Source: Dactylis glomerata
Lineage: Eukaryota; Streptophyta; Magnoliopsida; Poales; Poaceae
Direction of reading: 5' to 3'
Length of the DNA stretch: 64,000 nucleotides
Assembly: GCA_007115705.1 (NCBI GenBank)
Contig: QXEO01000382.1
Coordinates: forward strand, 7,593,318 to 7,657,317
The position numbers and the translations under genes were made by a program. How positions within the stretch are numbered: the stretch's first letter is position 1; every line of letters starts with the position of its first letter. Under the pieces are notes generated by a model, which saw only the letters and a list, made by a program, of their open reading frames with translations, was not told the DNA's origin and did no database searches. Below, piece by piece: positions 35,501 through 45,900 of this stretch.

Positions 35501-35859
35501 ATTGCACTTGTAGTGGTTTTCCCCGAAAAGTCCACCACATACAAGTTATTTTCAATGTGTCCAACGAAAGCGACCTTTAGAGACTTGCTCCACAAGAGTA
35601 CCACAATGTCATTATCAATGAAGACGGCAAAGCCCATCTTACCAAGTGCACGAACTGAAAGTAAATTATAACCAAGGGTCTCAACAAGCATGACGTCCAC
35701 AAGGGAAATATCCGGTGCGACCACCACCTTGCCAAGACCCAATACCTCGGATTGTGACATGTCTCCATAAGTGACGGTTATATGATTGTCATTAGGCCTC
35801 AACTCCGTCATAATCTCCTTGCTTCCGGTCATATGACTTGTGCATCCACTATCAAGCAC
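32506..35859 (-). CDS. pol: Sirevirus Pol: protease, integrase, RT, RNase H
   Basis: 1117 codons without a break. Order: protease remnant or start with active-site DSG at residues 3-5; GAG-pre-integrase zinc region (HRRLSH..CRAC); integrase with catalytic D in HVDLFGP (about 197), D in RSDNGSEF (about 260) and E in NGVAERKNRT (about 297); a low-complexity acidic and Gln/Asp-rich linker (about 450-570); Copia RT with QMDVKSAFLNG and the catalytic YVDD (about 801); RNase H with DSDWAGD, STAEAEY and DNESA. The frame extends a few codons upstream of the listed Met to a TAG at 35887-35889. It is in a different frame from the upstream gag ORFs. By sequence it looks enzymatically complete. Confidence 0.93.
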   Translation of the reverse strand: MLDSGCTSHMTGSKEIMTELRPNDNHITVTYGDMSQSEVLGLGKVVVAPDISLVDVMLVETLGYNLLSVRALGKMGFAVFIDNDIVVLLWSKSLKVAFVGHIENNLYVVDFSGKTTTSAMCLFGKADVGWLWHRRLSHVNMRTLQSLHKGGHILGLKENVSFAKDRVCRACVLGKMHDSPHPSKTIISSKRILELLHVDLFGPPSHASLGGKKYCLVIVDDYSRYTWVYFFKHKSETQQTVIDFAKEVERQHGQIILAIRSDNGSEFKNYTLNGFLSDEGIRHQYSAAYTPQQNGVAERKNRTLMDMARSMLAEFKSPYNFWAEAISTACHSSNRLFLRKGLNKTPYEILTGSKPNISYYRVFGCKCFFKRNGVRLGKFDPKAIEGIFVGYGAESHTYRVFNKSTGRVEESCSVVFEENDGSQGGRDVVSCDVDDEIPREAIGRMGVGFFRPIEGHLVADREGLCSTQVEPSSSQAQQASPKEATNAPTEEQVKDLHEEEGAPPSSPVISTAPNSSHDQDQPTHEDNDDQGQFDGQDGDQNDQDDQVSPSRSNEEIEARRKKRVERDLELKGHTLERVIGDLRSKVSTRRQLAQFSSHHAYISMVEPKKVFEALEDPDWLDAMHEELNNFKRNNVWVLVEKPKECRNVIGTKWIFKNKQDEHGIVVRNKARLVAQGFSQVEGIDFGETYAPVARLESIRILLAYATHHNFKLQQMDVKSAFLNGPLKEEVYVKQPPGFEDLNFPNHVYKLHKALYGLKQAPRAWYEHLRELLVDRGFEVGQIDPTLFTKRVNGELFICQLYVDDIIFGSTNKAFNDEFSKLMTDRFEMSMMGEMKFFLGFEIKQLKEGTFIYQAKYVQDMLKRFKMKELNGAATPMATKCHLELDPNGKDVDQKVYRSMIGSLLYLCASRPDIVLSVGVCARYQAAPKESHLMAVKRIFRYLVHTPTYGLWYPKGSDFSLCGFTDSDWAGDKDDRKSTSGACQFLGRSLVCWSSKKQNCISLSTAEAEYIAAASGCTQLLWMRQTLKEYGVNCDKVPLLCDNESAIKIAYNPVQHSRTKHIEIRNHFIRDHVARGDIELAYVSTKDQLADIFMKPLDEARFGYLRNELNIIDSRSVA

Positions 35860-35896
35860 CCATTTCGATCCACCGGAAGCATAGTCCTACAAGAGA

Positions 35897-36874
35897 TCAT
35901 TGCTTGGTTTTAGGTCCCCATTTTTCAATGGGTCCTCTTTTGTTAGCAACAAGGGTCTTTGGAACCCAAATAGACCAAGCAATATAACCATCATTTGGAC
36001 CAACATATTTTGCATAAACATCACCATAATAATCACGGAATAAAACATAGTGAGGGTTAGCAATTCCCGCATGATCATCATGAGTGGCTTTGCCACCCAC
36101 AATAGGATCCTTCTTTGCTTGAGCGGGCTTGGACTTCTTTTTCTTGTTGTTCTTCTTCTTCTTCTTTGAGACATAGCCAATCCCCGTTTTATCACCGAAT
36201 GCCTTTTGCTTACTCAAAAGGTCATTCAAGTTTTTCTCACCTATGGGAATGGAGGACTTGGCAAGCTCATCTTTCAACCTAGCATTTTCTTCAATGACAT
36301 TTGCATGATCACAAGTAGAAGTAGAAGAACTAGGCACATTATTCTTAGTCAATTGAATTTGAAGTTGTTCATGTGACTTGGTAAGAATAGAGTGTTCACT
36401 TTTCAAGACCTTGTGAGCCTTGTCAAGATCTTCTAAATCCTTAACAAGTATATCATGACCAACACCAAATTCAACCTTTTCCTTTTTAAGCATTTTTACT
36501 TTAGCACGAGCATGATCTCGCTCTTTAATGAGTTTGGAAACAACTTCATTATTAGCTTCCTCAATGGAGTCGAGCTTCTCTTCAAGAGTTGCTCGTTCCT
36601 CTTGCTCTTCTTCAAGAGACTCGGTTAGTGAGGCAATATCTTGAGCATATTCTCTTTCAAGCCTCATTTGTTCATCTAGTTTTTCAAGAGTTTTACCATA
36701 TTGGCTCAATAGACGTTCAAAGTGAATCTTATGAACGCCATCTACACTAGACACATAGTCATCAAAAGCAATAATTTCTTCCTTTACTCTAAGACTAGCA
36801 AGATCATTCAAGGAAGCATCATTTGTCTTAGAGGAAGAGAAAGATGTGGGTGATACCTCGGAAGACTTGGCCAT
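35897..36874 (-). CDS. Gag C-terminal coiled-coil extension
   Basis: 325 codons in the same frame as the gag ORF upstream, from which only an in-frame TAA at 36926-36928 and 17 further codons separate it. A long heptad-rich coiled coil spans about residues 45-200, followed by a lysine run and the conserved tail ending in WGPKTKQ. In Sireviruses gag commonly continues through such a region before pol, so this is probably the C-terminal part of one polyprotein, split here by the stop. The next ORF (pol) is in another frame. Confidence 0.75.
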   Translation of the reverse strand: MAKSSEVSPTSFSSSKTNDASLNDLASLRVKEEIIAFDDYVSSVDGVHKIHFERLLSQYGKTLEKLDEQMRLEREYAQDIASLTESLEEEQEERATLEEKLDSIEEANNEVVSKLIKERDHARAKVKMLKKEKVEFGVGHDILVKDLEDLDKAHKVLKSEHSILTKSHEQLQIQLTKNNVPSSSTSTCDHANVIEENARLKDELAKSSIPIGEKNLNDLLSKQKAFGDKTGIGYVSKKKKKNNKKKKSKPAQAKKDPIVGGKATHDDHAGIANPHYVLFRDYYGDVYAKYVGPNDGYIAWSIWVPKTLVANKRGPIEKWGPKTKQ

Positions 36875-36925
36875 AAGGCATTTGACGTTCTTGAGAAGAG
36901 AGTCCTCATTGGGGGATTCAAAGAG

Positions 36926-38368
36926 TTATGTGGAGGAAGTGGAGGTGGTTGCCATTGCGGCCATCTCACTAGTTGTGGTTTCTTCTTCATCACTCTCACT
37001 TGCGGAGTACTCTTCTTGAGTCAAGAACACAAACTTTGGTTGCTTCCTCTTTGGTCCACCCTTCTTCACAAAAGGCTTCTTGGATGGTGACTTGGTCTTG
37101 TTCTTGAGTATGAGCTTTCCACCATGGTCTTCTCTCTTCTCATAAGGGCACTCGGCAACGAAGTGAAATCTATCATTGCAATTGTAGCAAGTCCTCACCC
37201 TTTGACCATTGTTGTCATTCCTTTGATAGCCACTTGACTTGCTTCTTCTTTGATTGTCTTCTTTAGCCTTGTGTGGATCAACCCAAAAGGTTTTTCCGTA
37301 GAAGGCCATGTGCTCATTGTACTCATGCCTTATGTCCTCGGGACACATCTCTAGCCTTGCTTCAATACTTGCTTGAAGAGGAACCTCTTTCTCAACCACA
37401 CTTGCTTTCAATGCAAGATTGGAGCTTCTTTGCATCCCTATGGCACGGGCATGAGCATCTTCCGCATTTTGTGCGGAAACCTTGTAGGCTTGAATTTCTT
37501 GCATCACTTGATTGGAGGTCATCTCATTGAAGTTGTGCTTTCCTTGAACACTCTTTATATCCGCGGGCTCATATGGAGTGAGAGCAAGAATGTACTTCAT
37601 CTTGATCCACTCATCATCAATATGGTGAGCACCGAGGTTCTTGAAGGTGGTAGCAATGGTCTTGAGTCTTCTATACATTTCTTGATGGTCCTCACCATCC
37701 ATCATGAAGAAACCCTCCGCTTGATTTGAGAAGGCAATATATCTTGTTTTCTTCATGCTCTCATTGCCAACAAAGACATCGGAGAGCGCTTGCCAAGCTT
37801 CTTTGGCGGTGAAGAAGTGTTGGATGTGAGGCAAGTCCTTGGATCCCACGGCGACTTGAATCATGTGAAGAGCGGTAGCATTGAGTTGGCTATCGACCGT
37901 CTCTCTTCTTGTCATGTTGTGGGGATCCACGGCCTTGAATCCTTCCTCAACGATCCTCCAAAGCTCGATGCAAGAACTGCGCATATGAGAGATCATTTGA
38001 TATTGCCATTGACCAAAATTTAATGCATCAAGCTTAGGTGGATCTCCTCTATGGTTAATATGAGGATGAGGAACCGGCGGGTCGGGTGAATACCAATGAG
38101 GGAATTCACCTTTCCCGTCGCCCTTAGAGGAAGACTTAGCATCGCCATTTTTATCGGCACCCTCCTCTTCTATCCCCACATTCTCCACTTGTGGAGTAGC
38201 GGGTTTTTCCGGAGGTGGAGGAGCATTAGCATTTTTAGCTTGCAAGAGTTGCGCTATCATTTCACGCAGCTCATTTACTTGAGTTGTCATGGAAGCCATG
38301 GATGATTCCAAAGATTTGAACTCACCCATGGAAACTTGACCCGAGCCCTCACTCGGAGAGGTGTCCAT
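36926..38368 (-). CDS. gag: Sirevirus Gag with zinc knuckle
   Basis: 480 codons starting 35 bases inside the PBS. It has a Ser/Thr-rich N terminus, a Pro-rich stretch, and a UBN2-type gag domain at about residues 95-290. A CCHC knuckle (C-x2-C-x4-H-x4-C, CYNCNDRFHFVAEC) follows near residue 395, then basic and Ser/Thr-rich ends. It forms the virus-like particle and binds element RNA. The ORF stops at a TAA where related elements usually read on, so this copy is either mutated or depends on readthrough. Confidence 0.92.
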   Translation of the reverse strand: MDTSPSEGSGQVSMGEFKSLESSMASMTTQVNELREMIAQLLQAKNANAPPPPEKPATPQVENVGIEEEGADKNGDAKSSSKGDGKGEFPHWYSPDPPVPHPHINHRGDPPKLDALNFGQWQYQMISHMRSSCIELWRIVEEGFKAVDPHNMTRRETVDSQLNATALHMIQVAVGSKDLPHIQHFFTAKEAWQALSDVFVGNESMKKTRYIAFSNQAEGFFMMDGEDHQEMYRRLKTIATTFKNLGAHHIDDEWIKMKYILALTPYEPADIKSVQGKHNFNEMTSNQVMQEIQAYKVSAQNAEDAHARAIGMQRSSNLALKASVVEKEVPLQASIEARLEMCPEDIRHEYNEHMAFYGKTFWVDPHKAKEDNQRRSKSSGYQRNDNNGQRVRTCYNCNDRFHFVAECPYEKREDHGGKLILKNKTKSPSKKPFVKKGGPKRKQPKFVFLTQEEYSASESDEEETTTSEMAAMATTSTSST

Positions 38369-38402
38369 ACTCTTAGGCGGTTAAGCCCGAATAAAGAGCC
38401 GA

Positions 38403-38415
38403 GGCTCTGATACCA
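38403..38415 (-). other. Sirevirus primer-binding site
   Basis: The minus strand reads TGGTATCAGAGCC two bases inside the 5' LTR, the standard initiator-methionine tRNA complement used by Copia elements. Confidence 0.92.
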
Positions 38416-38417
38416 AT

Positions 38418-39572
38418 TGAACGGATCGTATGGGCACCTAGAGGGGGGGGTGAATAGGTGCTACTCAAATTTTAGTTCTTTTTCAATTTAGGCTTGACAC
38501 AAAGGTAAATTCTCTAGATATGCAACTAAGGTGAATTTACCTATATGTCAACTAGCAAGCTAAGCAAGATACAAGTAGTAAAGGTAATAAAGGATAGAGG
38601 TAACCAAGAGTGGAGCACATGGAGACACGGATGTAATTCCCGTAGTTCCTTCCTTTTTAGGGGAAGTACGTCTACGTTGGAGGGGTGTGGTTGCCACACA
38701 GGCCTAACCAACGCCACAAAGGCTCACCCTATTCTCCGGTGCAAGCTTCCGCCACAAAGGCCTAGCTCACTTTCCACTAAGGGATTCCTCAAGGCGGAAC
38801 CGGCCTTTACAAAACTTGGGGCACAACTCCACAACTGAATTGGAGGCTCCCAAGCACCACAAAGATCTCAATCAACAAGTATCAAGATTTCAATCACACA
38901 AACAAGGTCAAGGGACACAAGGGAACCCAAGACCAAAGGGCCCTCTAGCAAATGAGAGGGGAAATCAAATCGCTTTGGTGAGGATGTAGATCAAGGCCTT
39001 CTCCTTCGATTCTCCAAAGATCAACGACTTTGGTGGGTTGAGGGAGGAGATCTTGCTAATTGGGTGGCTCCAAAATGGGGTCTTTTCTTCACAGCTCGAG
39101 CAGCTTGAGGTTGAAGAAGGGGAGGGGTATTTATAGCCCCTCCCAAAATGTAGCCGTTGCTGACTTGGAGGGGCGGATAATCCGGCCAAAGTTGGGCCGG
39201 ATAATCCGGCCCCTGGCCGGAATATCCGCCCCCCCTACCTGGGTGACGCCGCGCCAGGTCCTTAGCAGAATTTCAGCCACCCCCGGGGGAGGGCGGATTA
39301 TCCGGCCAAGTCTGGGGCGGAATATCCGGCTGGCCGGATTATCCGGCCCCTGCCCGGAATATCCGGCCCCCCTATCTGGGTGACGCCGCGATAAGTCCTT
39401 AGCCATTTTTCGGCCAGCCCAGAGGGGGGCGGATTATCCGGCCACCCCTGGCCGGATTATCCGGCCTGGCATTTCTTCAAATGAAAAACCTGCAAATCTT
39501 AGCACACAATTATTATCACTAATGTTGTTATCTAACACACAAAATCTGAGGGAAACAAAGTTTGCACTTTCA
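38418..39572 (-). repeat. Right (5') LTR of Sirevirus-like element
   Basis: 1155 bp, transcribed on the minus strand. TATTTATAGCC at about 39127-39137 is also present in the left LTR; on the coding strand it reads GGCTATAAATA, a plausible TATA box just downstream of the palindrome cluster at 39170-39470. Confidence 0.93.
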
Positions 39573-39577
39573 GTATT

Positions 39578-39650
39578 GACATTATGTTGTTGTAGAAGTT
39601 GATTATAAATTGGTATAATTTTCATATTAATATATTCCCTTTATCGAAAA
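39578..39650 (+). mobile_element. Tail of the non-LTR retroposon beyond the Sirevirus
   Basis: With the GTATT duplication collapsed, 28138 joins 39578. The sequence continues AT-rich and ends in TTCCCTTTATCGAAAAAG, a tail form common to grass LINE-like elements. Confidence 0.5.
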
Positions 39651-39665
39651 AGATATCAATCACGC

Positions 39666-39905
39666 AATTATAAGCTTGTACTAGTTCTAGTCATTTAGAC
39701 TCGATGATCACATGAGAGCAAGCTAGCATTTCAATTAATTGTAGCCCCTTTTGTATTCCAAGTGCTCTAGCCTTTGTAGCATTAAGAACATGATCTAGGA
39801 CCAATCTTGAACCCTGCTACAACCCATCCCTTCAAATTACAAAGAACATCTCCTACCGCTCCCATTCCGTTTGGGAAGAAATATGCATCTGCATTAAGTT
39901 TGTAT
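39666..39905 (-). pseudogene. RNase H-like (RVT_3) fragment
   Basis: Minus-strand translation gives two adjoining pieces in different frames. The first begins NADAYFFPNG and runs through VLCNLKGWVVAG; the second contains ALGIQKGLQLIEML and ACSHVIIESK. Together they follow the RVT_3 RNase H-like domain of plant LINEs and related host genes. A frameshift near 39778, and Lys at two positions where the family has acidic residues, show it is dead. Confidence 0.65.
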
Positions 39906-40289
39906 GAATTTTGGGAAGAAACAAAGAATAGGAGTCGATGCACAAAAGTACAAAGAACACAGAATTGGGTTCTCTCAATTCTCTCATGTCCCTTTTCCTA
40001 GTCATCATCACTAATCCCCATTTTTCCCATGTCTAGGTCAATTTAAGATGTGGGGTTTTATTTGGATTTGGATTCTATCTCTCACTATGTTGGTGGTTCT
40101 CACTTAGGCATGCAGGCGGACGCGCCGGCGGGCCTGGCGGACAGCCCGCTAGATAGAATTAACAGGTTACCTATGAGTGCTGTCAGGTACGTAGTTAAGA
40201 GGTTAGAAAATAAATTTGATTAGCGGACATATCTGGATGTCTAAGTGGACGTCCACTTGCATCCCTATTCTCACTCAAGTGTTTCTCGC
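39906..40289. other. Unassigned intergenic DNA
   Basis: No recognisable ORF, repeat end or promoter. Confidence 0.4.
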
Positions 40290-40500
40290 TCACACTCTCT
40301 TTTTTATTAGATCATCCATCAATATCTCATCGGGTGTCAAAGGGAGCAAAGATATGTGATCTCCCTTGTATTGGAAAGTGAGACCATTAACATGGCTGCT
40401 GATTTGCACATCATGATCAAACAACCAAGGTCTTCCCAACAACAATTGACAAGCTTGCATTTGGCACCACATCACATTCTATTTCGTCTTGATAGTTGAC
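40290..40500 (-). pseudogene. Gypsy retrotransposon protease fragment
   Basis: A minus-strand ORF of 61 codons contains ACQLLLGRPWLFDHDV, the retroviral-type aspartic protease C-terminal motif (LLGRPW..DHD) of Ty3/Gypsy Pol, followed by LPLTPDEIL. Frames on either side are closed. It belongs with the PBS/LTR remnant to its right. Confidence 0.75.
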
Positions 40501-41130
40501 AATAGAAAAACTGACTTATTAGGAAGATAGCTAAACCTTTCATGCCCCATTGCAAATAAAGCTACACTAATTTTTTCTTGAATTTTTTTGTGTATATAAA
40601 AAAAGAACTAAAAGGAAAAAACGAGTAATGCTTTGCAAATCTAAGAGAACGAGAAGACTCACAGTGGTGCAACCTCCCCAAGCCTAGGAAGTTGCCTGGC
40701 GCCAGAGAATAATCCCAGCGTCAAGAAAAATCTTCGCTCGTGAAAACTTGCAGTTGTGAATGCTTTCCTTTGTTCCCCGGCAATGACGCCAGAAAAGAGT
40801 CTTGATGACACTAAGCAATGTGGCACTTCGTTGGGACTCCAAGTGCAGAGTGTTGTATCAAGAGTAATTTTCCACACAAGGATGCCTCAGGGTTAATATC
40901 GAACTCTCGGGAACCGTCGAAAAAGCTCTCTTTGTTCTCGTTAGGCAACCTGCAAAGCAAAATCCTTGTCTCGAGTCCCCAACTCCACCGAGTGGTTGTC
41001 AAGCACAAGGTTTTGGAATAATTACAACAAATAAAATAACAAAAAGTAAATAACATGAAATAAACTAATGCTGTAAATAAAGATGTTTTTGGGTTTTTGA
41101 TGTAATTGCAAAAGGTAAAAGATATTTTTA
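40501..41130 (-). mobile_element. Deleted Gypsy element: PBS and LTR start
   Basis: At about 40770-40802 TTCCCCGGCAATGACGCC AGAAAAGAGTCT parallels the PBS-to-LTR junction of the Athila-like element at 58914-58942, with point changes. The LTR begins TGATGACAC at 40803 and retains CTCCAAGTGCAGAG. Only about 300 bp separate protease from PBS, so gag has been deleted. The sequence to about 41429 is unassigned. Confidence 0.65.
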
Positions 41131-41429
41131 TATTTTCGGAGAAGAGGATACATCAAGGGGAATGGGAATAGCGACGGTTCCAAGTTTCTGATTTTTGATA
41201 CCCTTGCCAACGCGTGCTCCCCTTCTTAAGTAACTCGATGGCCTCCTGCCCATCTAGTCGACCCTTTCTAAGTGATGCGAACTGGGCTTGAGAGCCTGCT
41301 TCGACCCAGCCCGCCTGCCCTGGTGTCCATCCGACAGTCCATGTGATAAGTGGGCACATGACACAAAATATATATCAAAACGGGGTAATGCAATATTGTC
41401 TTGGTTACTTTTTTAAAGGGAAGGCCTAT

Positions 41430-41840
41430 TGACGAGGGAACGACCCCTCGGGTCCTCATCTTTGGTCTACCTGGTTTCGGCCTAGGAAGAATCCCACTCA
41501 AAAAATACATGAAGCCCGCAAGGCCCAACACGCTGACTTGGAGTAGAAGGCAAAAACTCTTTGTAACCCCCAACTAGCTGCATATATAAAGCCACCAGGG
41601 GCACCCCCTAGACATATAGCATAGAACATATTACATTACGCGTAGACACAACTCCACCCGCCATCGGCGGCTCCCTACTAGATTGCCAACAGGATGTACT
41701 CCGCCGAGGGGACGTGAACCTGGGTAAACTTTCGTGTGCCCCTGTCGCTACCGCGACCGCCGTCGAGTTTGCCGGATCCCACGCTCTCTTCATGAATCAA
41801 AATCCCTCAAACATGGGCATTGCCGGATAAAACCTCGTCA
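41430..41840 (+). repeat. 5' LTR of a plus-strand Tat-like Gypsy element
   Basis: Inverted ends TGACGAGG (41430) and CCTCGTCA (ending 41840) bound 411 bp with a TATATAAAG box near 41584. Two bases later the PBS TGGCGCCGATCGTGGGGA starts at 41843. No target duplication could be checked because the 3' end is lost. Confidence 0.72.
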
Positions 41841-42506
41841 ATTGGCGCCGATCGTGGGGACGACGGGATCTGGATCTACGAGCTCGCCGGCTCCTTCGTC
41901 ATCGTCAACAACGTCAAGATCATATATCACCGATCATCTACTTCAGCGGTGCCAAGCCCTTCATCATCGTTCAGATCGCATCTCGCTGGAACATCACTTT
42001 CAACAACCAGATCGAATCTGGTCAGTGCATCCAAAATTCCGCACACAAGCTCATCATCGGCTACCTCCGTCCCGACTAATTTCTGTCAAAGCCTAGTGTC
42101 TTCAAAATCAGATCGGTCCTGCATACGCTGGTTCTCGACAGCACATGATTCTACGCATGCGCGAAAAGAAAAGAAGGTTCTCGACAAAGATCGACAGGTG
42201 GGGCATGTGCAGTCTCGTCCTAATCAGATGCTGCAGAGACCACTGGCTCTCATGATTCCTGGGGAAGTCCTCGTCCCCGTATGTCTCGGTAATCCCCCAA
42301 TAAGAGGCACAACAGATTGATGATTCATGTGTCGCCCCAGATTGGATAACACGGGCGGCAGGAGTGGATCAATTATATTTTAATGCTAAGGGTAACGTAT
42401 AAGATATTGGCACAATTGCAAGTCTCCACCACGATGCAGTTAAAGGATCAAGTCCTGATGCAATTCAAGTCAGATCAGAAGAGGAGAATCCATACAATCT
42501 AAAGAA
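41841..42506 (+). mobile_element. Internal DNA of Tat-like element, left part
   Basis: Follows the PBS. ORFs of 120-166 codons (41734-42096, 41820-42320) are serine-rich without a known domain. It is interrupted at 42507 by the Copia insertion and resumes at 47301. Confidence 0.5.
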
Positions 42507-42815
42507 TGTTATAAAAGCGATAAGCAATAACGAAGAACGAAAAAAAATCACAGCACGGAAAGACAAGATTTTAACGTGGAAAACCCTCTCCAACAAAGAG
42601 AGGTAAAAACCACGGGCGCTAGCCAGTAAAACTTCACTATATCGGGTGTATGTTTACAAACGCCGTGGGCTATCTTATGATGCGATAAACCCTAGCCGGC
42701 GGCTTATAAGGAGTATATATAGACGGTGACAACGATCCATACCTCCGGCGACGGGCCTCGCTCTGCTCGTCAAAAGTTGGCCTCTACTTTATAGAATTTG
42801 GATCAGAATATAACA
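42507..42815 (-). repeat. Left (3') LTR of defective Copia
   Basis: 309 bp, TGTT..AACA ends, pairs with 46993-47300. The GAGTATATATAG phrase near 42710 is shared by both LTRs. Confidence 0.92.
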
Positions 42816-42937
42816 AACTCCACCTTGAGACAAATTCCTTGTAGCATGAACTTCAACAATCACCTGAATCAACAAAGAAAACACTTGCTGGCACCAAACA
42901 ACCACTTGGGCTAAACAGTTATACCAACTAAGCTTGA

Positions 42938-45900
42938 TCAAAGCTCAAACTTAGCAATAGGAATAGGCTTTGTCATCATATCAGTAGGATTATCATGAGT
43001 ACTAATCTTGCATACCTGCAGTTTACCTTGTGCAACCACGTGGCGAACATAGTGGTACTTAATATCAATGTGCTTTGTCCTCTCATGGAACATCTGATCT
43101 TTAGTAAGATAAATAGCACTTTGACTGTCACAAAATAACTTAATGCAAGAACCATCTCCACAAAGCTCAGCAAACAGACCTTTCAGCCAAACAGCCTCTT
43201 TACATGCTTCATTGATAGCCATGTACTCAGCCTCAGTTGTAGATTGTGCTGGAACATCCTGCAAGGTAGCCCTCCAGCTAACAGCACATCCACCAACAGT
43301 AAACACATAACCTGTGAGGGACCTCCTCTTATCCAAGTCGGCAGCATAATCTGAATCCACATAGCCTACGAGTCCCCCACCAGTCCTGCCAAACTTCAAA
43401 CAAGATTTAGATGTGCCGCGAAGGTACCTGAAAATCCACTGAACATCATTCCAATGTTCTTTACCAGGATTAGCCATGTATAGACTGACCAAACTCATAG
43501 CATGTGACAGATTAGGCCGGGAACAAACCATGGCATACATCAAGGAACCAACAGCACTAGAATAAGGAACTCGTGACATGTACTCAATATCATCTTCAGA
43601 AGTAGGACATTGCAAAGCTGACAACTTGAAGTGAGAAGCAATAGGTGTACTAACAAACTTTGCATCATGCATATTAAAACGATGAAGAACTTTCTCAATA
43701 TATTTTTCTTGACTAAGAAATAGCAAACTAGACTTTCTGTCCCTCTTAATTTCCATGCCTAGTATTTTCTTAGCAGGACCAAGATCCTTCATCTCAAACT
43801 CACTACTTAATTGAGCCTTTAAAGTAGTGATCTCTTTCATGCTCTTGGCAACAATCAACATATCATCAACATATAGCAGCAAATAAATAGGTGATCCATT
43901 AACAAACTTGATGTACACACAGCTATCATACTGAGACCTCTTAAAACCATGTGTTAGCATAAATGAATCAAACCTTTTATACCATTGTCGAGGCGACTGT
44001 TTCAGACCATAAAGGGACCTCTTCAACTTGCAAACAAGATCCTCCTTACCAGGCACAACAAAACCTTCAGGCTGGTCCATGTATATCTCCTCCTCCAACT
44101 GACCATGCAGAAAAGTAGTCTTAACATCTAGCTGCTCAAGCTCAAGATCATGCATAGCAACAATACCAAAGAAAGCACGAATAGAAGTATGCTTCACAAC
44201 TGGGGAGAAAACATCAGTATAATCAACACCTGAAATCTGACTGAAACCTTTTGCTACTAACCTTGCCTTAAACCTTGGAGGCTCATTAGGAGATAAACCT
44301 TCCTTCCTTTTAAATATCTACTTGCAGCAGACAGCCTTCTTTTGTTTAGGCAAGCGCACAACATCCCATGTGCCATTTTTCTCAAGCGATTGCATCTCTT
44401 CTTGCATCGCACCTAGCCACTTTTCTTTATCAACCGAAGCAATGGCTTCAGTGTACGTAGCTGGCTCAGCATCATGCTCCACCTGTTCAGCACAACTCAA
44501 AGCATAATGAACAATATCACACTCTTCAATTAAACGATTAGGAGGTGCAACATTTCTCTTAGGACGGCCAGCTGCAATAGACCGTGATGGCTGCTGAACA
44601 ATGGGCGGTGAAGGTGGAACATAAACATTATCATTATTGGTTTCAGGAACCACATTTCCGTTCTCCTTTGCGTGCTCCACCTGCACGCCAATTCTCTGTT
44701 GCTCATCATCAGAAACATTAGGAGAATCAATAGCATCAGAAATATCAGTAGACGGACTATCATAAAACATAACCGCCTCATTAAAAATGACATTCCTGCT
44801 CAACAAAACTTTCTTGGTTTCAGGATTCCATAATTTATATGCCTTAACTCCTGAACCATAACCAAGGAAGATACACTTAACAGCCCTTGGCTCTAACTTT
44901 CCATTATCAACGTGAGCATAAGCAGTGCAACCAAAAACTCTCAACTCAGAATAATCAGCTGGTGAACCAGACCATACCTCAATGGGAGTTTTCTTATCAA
45001 GTGGAACAGAAGGTGATCTGTTGATGAGATAGCATGCGGTGGAGGCTGCTTCAGCCCAAAAACGTCTATGCATCTTTGCATTAGACAACATGCAGCGAGC
45101 CCTCGAAATAATGGTCATGTTCATGCGTTCAGCCACGCCATTCTGCTGAGGGGTATATGGGATGGTGTGATGTCTTACCATGCCATCATTGCTGCAAAAC
45201 TCATCAAATTCATTTGAACAAAATTCCATACCATTATCAGTACGGAGTATCTTAACCTTCCTTTCAGTTTGTGTTTCTACCATAACTTTCCACTTCTTAA
45301 AAGCAGCAAAAACATCAGATTTATGTTTCAGAAAATATGGCCACACTTTCCTTGAGTAATCATCAATAATAGTAAGCATGTAATTAGCACCACCATTAGA
45401 AGTTCTACAGGACGGACCCCAAACATCAGCATGCACATAATCCAAAATGCCTTTGGTGGTATGAATGGAAGCATTGAATATAACTCTTTTATGCTTACCA
45501 AAAATGCAATGCTCACAGAACTCAAACTTACTCAAGTCGCAACCATCAATTAGCTCTCTCTTCGCCAATTCTGCCATGCCAAGCTCACTCATATGTCCAA
45601 GACGCTTATGCCAAAGGTTAGTCTTACTAGAATCATCAGAACTAACGGCAGCAGCAATACCAGGCAAAGTGCTACCTCTAAGGACATATAATTTTGCAGA
45701 ATTCATATCACCAATCATAACAATGAGAACCTGATGATACCTTCAGACTTTTGTCCCCACCTTTGTACTTGTACTCATCACAATCCAGGGTACTAAGAGA
45801 GATCAAATTCCTCGCCATGGAGGGTATGTGTTTCACTCCAGTCAACGTGCATGTCATCCCATCATGGGTCTTGATCTGAACAGAACCAACGCCAACAATG

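Larger units (their letters stand above)
28139..39572 (-). mobile_element. Complete Sirevirus-like (Copia) retrotransposon
   Basis: An 11,434-bp element with 5-bp target duplication GTATT (28134-28138, 39573-39577) and LTRs beginning TGAACGG and ending CACTTTCA (plus-strand view). The PBS, complementary to initiator-Met tRNA, is at 38403-38415 (TGGTATCAGAGCC on the minus strand, 2-base spacer); the polypurine tract is at 29310-29325. Order on the minus strand is LTR, gag, gag coiled-coil extension, pol (PR-IN-RT-RH), additional ORF, LTR. The large size, extra 3' ORF and palindrome-rich LTR point to the Sirevirus/Maximus lineage. The LTRs show no substitution that I could find, so the insertion is very recent. 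Confidence 0.95.

Noticed and set aside
32506..39572. CRISPR-like array from the regularly spaced palindromes in the LTRs
   Set aside because: The repeats are palindromic units of unequal spacing within LTRs of a plant retrotransposon, with no cas genes and a eukaryotic context.
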